A stretch of 64,000 nucleotides of DNA from Cyclina sinensis (Eukaryota > Mollusca > Bivalvia > Venerida > Veneridae): the NCBI GenBank assembly GCA_012932295.1, contig JAAONU010000081.1:248001-312000 (forward strand), read 5' to 3'. Numbering within the stretch: position 1 is the first letter of the stretch; every line of letters begins with the position of its first letter. The position numbers and the translations under genes were made by a program. This document shows positions 57,995-64,000 of this stretch, one piece after another. The notes under the pieces are model-generated. The model searched no databases. It saw only the letters and a program-made list of their open reading frames with translations, and was not told where the DNA came from.

Positions 57995-60900
57995 AAAAGC
58001 ATGTTACATAGCGTGAAGACATGATATTTGATCCCAAAAGATATAAATATTTTTACTGACATGCTGGGATATTTCAGGTGGTTAAGAATACGAAACGACC
58101 CCAACTGTAATTTCGCCAGGGAAAATGGATGTTAGTTTGAATGTTACATGAAAACCTTTTCGAAGCCGAGCACACGAGTTTTTTTTTTCTATGTAGCGAC
58201 AATACGTCTATTTTCGACAACATTTACAGATCACTTTATGGCCAAGGCATATTGACCTATTTGATAGAACCAGAAAATTAGATGCGTTTCGAACATATAC
58301 ATTTAGACAAAATACTTCTAGCAAAGTTATTATAAAGATGAAATCTCGTCTTGTGTTTACAAAAATACTCAAAAACTGCTGCTGAACGACCGACTTAAAT
58401 GATACAATACAACCAGGATAGATAATCTTATAGTATTCTTTTATGTGTAGGACAACTTTCTCCATCTAAATTATTGCTCAGCTGATAAACCCGGGAGAAC
58501 AAATGAAAAACCAATCATACCTCATACCCGTAGTTACTGATCGGTAATGTGTAAGAAAAAAGTTCTTGCGCGAAAGAAAAACAAACAACAAGAAGTAAAA
58601 CGCTTGGTATCAGCCAACAATTAAACTTTCGATTATAGCTTAGCATTGTTGTCAATTGTAACTTAATCAAGGCCGTAAGATTTACGTTCTAAACTGGGTA
58701 AATTCAATCTACAAATGAACCATGTAGATATGCACCTACACGAAGCACAGTCATTATGAATGCAGACGGTAATTTTACATTTAAGCGAAAAACCGTGTCA
58801 CACGAGGTTTACGAATATGTATGCAGTTATCACATTTCAGACTAAATACACCCGATAAACAGGCAACATTTTAGCGTACAAATTATGCTATACAGTTACA
58901 ATGCGTCGTTTCGTTCAAAACATGCAATTAAATATCATATTGCAAGTGTTTAGTTTCGAATTTTTAAGTCCTATTTGGTCATGTGTGCATATTCGAACTC
59001 GGGTTGCTTCAATAAAATTCAATACATTTTGAAACAAGTCTAGACCAGAAATACAACAACCCTTAAAATTAGCATCTTAGACGTTTCTATGACATTCAGA
59101 GATTTAAAACTGACAGTCTGTTGACAGAAAATTTTATGAAGGAGATTCTGATACCGAAAAACACTTGAAGTTTTGTAAAGAAAACTTCAGGAGCTCCACT
59201 CGAACAAAATTTATTGCCTCTCAATTTAGTATAATAAGGGAGTATCAATTTTACTTTATAGAATAGCAAACTCAACATTTCTGCCTTTATGTTAATTGGA
59301 ACACTGGGCGGTGAATGATTATAAAACTGCCCGGGAAAATTACCCATCCTTCCTGATTAAAGAAAACGATGGTCTTTTTTCTGTTCAAGTTTGTTTCGAG
59401 AAGATACGATGGTTGACTTTTACAACGATCAAAGGCGGTTAATACTTTCAAGCATAAAACATTGCAAAAAAAAGAAAGAAAGAAAGAACAACAACAAAAA
59501 AAATGAAATAAACTTTAAACAGTAATTCCCAACGTTAATAAAAGCCTAATGTTATTTATGAAAAATGTTATCATGTCGGAAAAAATGCATTTACTGTTCG
59601 AAGTACACCTTTATGTTATGGGGTTATTCATCTCTGCACTGGCCTTAATATACACCCATAAGTCTGTCAAGACAAGATAACTAGATAAGATAACAGGATA
59701 AGATATGACTAAATACAATCAACTGATCAGCCAATATCATAAAAAGGTACTTTTAGCCATTGAATGACTAGTTGGATTGAAATCTGCAATTGTTAAGTAC
59801 TTTATATGGAGTGCGTAAGCTGGTATATCATTTTGTAAGAATAAAAAGAATGTGACAAGCAAGAATGATTTAACAGTTTAAAATGTTGAGTCACACAATA
59901 TTTTCCAATCTTGACCACTAAAGCCTATTTCTCGTTCACATAAAAACATCATTACCCCAATCATTACCACCATCATCATCATCACCACCACCAACACCAA
60001 CAACAACATGATACCGAGAAAAATCTTTGCAATCAAAGTTCTTTTAATCTTTTTTTTCAAATACCAACGGCAACTTTAACTTATTTTAATGCAGTGGCCA
60101 AAACATCCACCATAAACTGACGTCAGGTCGTGTTTTTAGATAAAAGAATTACGAAATTGTCAGCTGAAATTGAAAAACGACCATGATTCCCAGAATGCTC
60201 TTTGAGACAAGACTGGTTTATTACAAAGCGCAATCACGCGCACAGTTCGAGCGATTAATTAAAGATAATGAGGTTCTAGTTTAATAAGACTACCTAAAAA
60301 TAATCACTATGACGTCACGGCTCTTGTATTTTTAGTTTACATTTTAAGACCTGGCTGTTTACTGGTCAACTGCATATAACTTTAATAGCAGAAATATACA
60401 TGCAGGAGCTATTTTGAAGTCGTTTGCTTATTAGCAAAACTTTACGTAGCTTAAGGCCTTGACCTATAAAAAAAGGAAAATAAGTAAGGGATATGTAGTC
60501 TTGAAGGCAGTATGACTGGATATTAAGACAAAATTTTGTAACCAAGATTCCACAAAAAAGCTATCATTTTAAACATACAATTTCCTTGGCTACAGCCCTT
60601 TAAACGGTTATTTTCTTTATTCTTTAAATCAAGTGACTGTCACGCGCACTAATAGATAAACTGACAAAGTTACTTTTCCCTTCCTGCAAAAGGATAAGAG
60701 GTGATCAGAAGACAAGAGTAAAAACAAACAACAATCCTTTATGTTTAGTAGCTAAAACTTTAGCATCGACCTCTCGTCGATAACCAGACTAACTTACCAA
60801 TCTACCCAAGTTCAAACTTCTAAGAAAACTTGAAACATCTATTTTTTTTACAAACCGGACAATGAACGAGTGGAGTTTCTGAAAATTCTTTGCTAGACTT

Positions 60901-63454
60901 GACTTTATTTCAGTTACTGATGTTCAATAATAATTATGTATGTAAAATACGTACGTCTCATAAATATGTCATATTTGCTCGAGTAGAACATCACTTATAA
61001 TAACCGTTGCTATGGCAACTGTAGCGAGGAAACAAAATGGAGCTTAAAGTCTGTAAAATTGTAATTATCTACTAACTTCGTATACATTGAGACAAATATT
61101 CTGGAATCATTGCAGACAGGTTCTGTTCCCTGTTTTTATTAGAATTATATATTGTTGAGTCGATTTTGCGTTTATATGAAATAAATTATACCGGTTCTAC
61201 AAAATAGGATTTTAAAATGTGATTTTGTTTTGTTGATTTAAACTGGCTATCTTTTAATAAAATCGCTTATTCCCTTGAATCCTGTTGTTCTTTCGTGACA
61301 AAAAAAAACACAAAAAAAAAACAAAAACAAAAACAAACTGCAATATGTTGAGTAGAGTGCAATCAAGTATTAATACGTCACTTAAAGTGCATAGGCTTAT
61401 CAGTGCCTTGTAATCCGTGTTCAGTAGTATCATTAAATCTTGAAGATGTATTAAAGAAGTGTGTGGTATACACTAGATTTCTTTCATTCTATACACTACA
61501 TACATAACCTTTGCTATCCGCGTTCCGCTTGTAAAACCGGCATGGCTTCGATTGCATGTACACTGTATTAACAATAAATCCGTGTTCAGTTGTGTCTTAA
61601 AAAAACGTGTGTTACGAAAAATGCGAAATTAACAATAGGCTTTGACGCATGAGGTGAAAAAATAAACTGAAATGACTTGAAGTCAGAGTAATTTGCGAGA
61701 AAGAAAATGATTATTTTCACAGCTCATTAAACATAACAAATTTGTCGTTTTTTTAATGTTGATCAATGATAAAAGTCAATAAAATTTCCTAAGCGAAGAA
61801 TTATGGAAAGGGCTGTACATTACAAAATCCATTATAGGCAAAAATAATAATGTGTATATTCAAGCGTTTCTTTTCATGACATCCTATATGGCGGAGTACC
61901 CTTGGTTTTCAAAGGTACATACATTGTTCACTTTGCCCTTTGCGCACTTGAGTAAGAAAAAAGTAAGAGTGACTGAGTTATAACAAAAATAATTTTAAAA
62001 AATACAAAATAATTGTAGGTTCTGTTGTTGCTACTACTTCTACGGCTGCTGTTGTTGTTGTTGTTGTTTTTGTCTGAAATAATGCTAACGTACAGAGTCT
62101 AGTACAGGTAAACTTATCTACCACAGGGTACGTGTGTACCCAATTTCATTTCATTCTTTAACCAAAACTAATTCATGTCACTTGTTCCCTTGTAAAACAC
62201 AATTCTTATACGACGAAATATTATTTTCTCCTATTTCTGTATTTGTTACGGTGTTCTAAACGTCATGACATGTCGTGCCAAATCTGAAACCATCCGATTT
62301 AAATAAATCAAAAACCGAAACGTTCCGAATATAGAGAGGAACTTCCTTTCATTTATCAGACCTGCCAATAACCTTGTCATAAGTGATTGCATTCATAAAT
62401 CACTCTAAAGATCTCTCCTCGTAAATCCGCCATATAACTTGTCTAGGATTTGTGTTCGATTTTTCCTGATGACGTTTGAACATTACAAAGCAGAACAGAG
62501 TACTGTACGGTGGTATAAGATGGTGTTTCCTCTTTACAATCCCGCCCTTATCTAAATAATTAACCGAATTACCCCTTCCGGTTTAAAAAAAATACATCTG
62601 CAATAAACTTGCGTTTTAAAATTCGATAAGCTGTTATTTTTACAAAACAAAACTCACAATAATAAAAGCAACATAATGAATGTAGACAAAGAAAATGCAA
62701 AAAGGTGCAACTTCAGACTGCAAACGGAAGCGAGAACTAATTAATAAATTACCCCTGTTCTTCTTTGCAATATGCTTAACGAAACTTGAACTAGAAACAT
62801 AGACAAACACGAATGCTTTGACAATGTTCAAGCGACATTAAGGCTTACAGATCTTGAAAAGAAGAGCTGACTGCGGAATGCTGTAGGAAGAAAAGCGAAA
62901 TGGAACGGAAAGCCGCTAAAACGAACGGAAAGGACCAATCTGTTTAACGCTGCGAACCAGAACTGACGGAGTAAAGAAGTGGAATAAATTCAGAAGTTAT
63001 AGGAGACCAGACAAAAACGAATAGAACAGAACACGAGAGGGAGAGTGAGCGGGGCTTTGGTGTTATCACCGAGAAAGATTCGACTAAATCAGTGAAAAAA
63101 AATAAACAAACCTCATACTTACAAATCTCCAAAACATATTCCAAACATATTCAAAAAATTCACATTCTCCACAGATATAGAGAAACAGACATTTTCTGCA
63201 CAACAAATGTTAATGCAATAAGCACTAAACACTAACGGCCATCCGTTAACCTACAGAGCTTCATATCTGAAAGGCATGTGCCTGTTAAATGGGGGACGAA
63301 AATCAATAATTCTCGGGGAAAAGCAGGAATATTTCTTTATGTAGCTGCCAGCATAGATTGGCACGTGGATCACCAATATCGTCTGCAAGTAGTAATTTTC
63401 AACGAAGGAGAGATTTTGCCTTCATTAATAGTTTATGTACACCAATGTTATTGA
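57995..63454. other. Long stretch without a supported gene
   Basis: Contains an ATCATCATCACCACCACCAA simple repeat near 59966-60005, A-runs near 61300-61335, and a GTTGTTGTT tract near 62048-62070. The stretch 62840-63120 is locally richer in G+C and ends, on the minus strand, beside a donor-like GTAAGTATG, so a leader exon is possible there but not supported further. Confidence 0.35.
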
Positions 63455-63680
63455 CTTTGTTGTTGTTGTTTTTATTGTTTTGTTGGTAGTGTTGATAAGA
63501 TTGTTGATATTAATGTTGTTGTTTATGAAAATGATGATGATGATGACGACGATGATGATGATGATAGAGATGATAATGATGATGTTTTTGTTGATGATGA
63601 TGATGATAGTGATGATAATGATGATGTTGTTGTTGATGATGATGATTTTAGTTATTATTGTGGTAGTGGTAATGGTAAAA
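63455..63680. repeat. GTT / GAT trinucleotide repeat tract
   Basis: Interrupted runs of TTG and GATGAT. Both strands show long frames of Met/Val/Leu or Ile/Asn that are purely products of the repeat. Confidence 0.95.
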
Positions 63681-64000
63681 CTCTGCAGTATAAACAGTTC
63701 CTGCGAGTTTGAAACTGCAACACGAAAAAAGATACATGAATTTGTGAAGCACGCGATGTGCATGAACTGAGTAAACCCTCTTTGTTCATGAAGTCTCTGT
63801 TCCACCAAATTTATTGTAACCAAAAAAAAACAAAAGAATGAAAGAAATTGGTCATGTAGAAAAGCGTTAAAAACTATGACACGCTTTTAAGCAAATTAAA
63901 CTTTATGTAGTGTTATTTGACAGTTTCTGTCATAAATAGAAGAATGACTTTTTTTAAACAAGCCCACAAGTGGTAGTGTTCGTCTAAACTATCTACATTA
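63681..64000. other. Noncoding end of window
   Basis: No exon, RNA gene or repeat recognised. Confidence 0.4.

Noticed and set aside
63425..63823. Long Ile/Asn and Met/Val frames
   Set aside because: Both are readings of a GAT/GTT trinucleotide tract.

Overview
The window is AT-rich eukaryotic (animal) DNA with low gene density, long introns or intergenic stretches, many tandem repeats and pieces of several transposon classes. GT-AG splice signals, tRNA-headed SINEs, a Harbinger-type transposase and a metazoan-type receptor ectodomain all argue against a prokaryote. The TCAAGGTCA-rich repeats and the SINE types suggest a mollusc, probably a bivalve. The species is inferred, not shown.

Layout. 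Positions 1-1736 (minus) hold the first three coding exons of a HARBI1-like nuclease/transposase that runs off the left edge. From about 2.9 to 47.3 kb the plus strand carries scattered exon-like pieces. The best is a terminal exon at 47162-47266 encoding the end of a MIB/HERC2 domain. Upstream lie a possible first exon (2913-3125), four 9-nt segments with good splice sites on both sides (5111, 25999, 33714, 45911), a fifth copy that has lost its acceptor (13699), and a 48-nt exon candidate (33887-33934). Between them are duplicated intron blocks and large repeat arrays: a 70-bp satellite (8.1-9.0 kb), AT-rich repeats (10.3-11.9 kb), GCAGTAGTTGG repeats (17.5-20.4 kb), C-rich repeats (34.8-35.4 kb), an 18-bp minisatellite (35.8-37.9 kb) and AGGTCA-rich repeats (41.2-44.1 kb). 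A candidate zinc-finger-like first exon sits on the minus strand at 30991-31140.

The right third contains the one complete, convincing gene: an intronless 520-codon reading frame (52823-54385, minus) for a type I membrane protein. Its ectodomain resembles the GOLD-like extracellular domain of TMEM145/GPR180, but it has one membrane span and a long disordered tail with a PPxY motif instead of a seven-helix bundle. A candidate terminal exon of another gene lies at 57776-57994 (plus). The rest of the right end is noncoding with simple repeats.

Mobile elements include SINEs of two head types, one with a clear target-site duplication, a transposon-like segment bounded by G and C runs (48792-49800), several MITE-like inverted-repeat elements and a LINE reverse-transcriptase remnant (40922-41225). 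The genes do not form an evident pathway. The points most worth following are the single-pass TMEM145-like receptor and the chain of 9-nt microexon-like units in duplicated introns.
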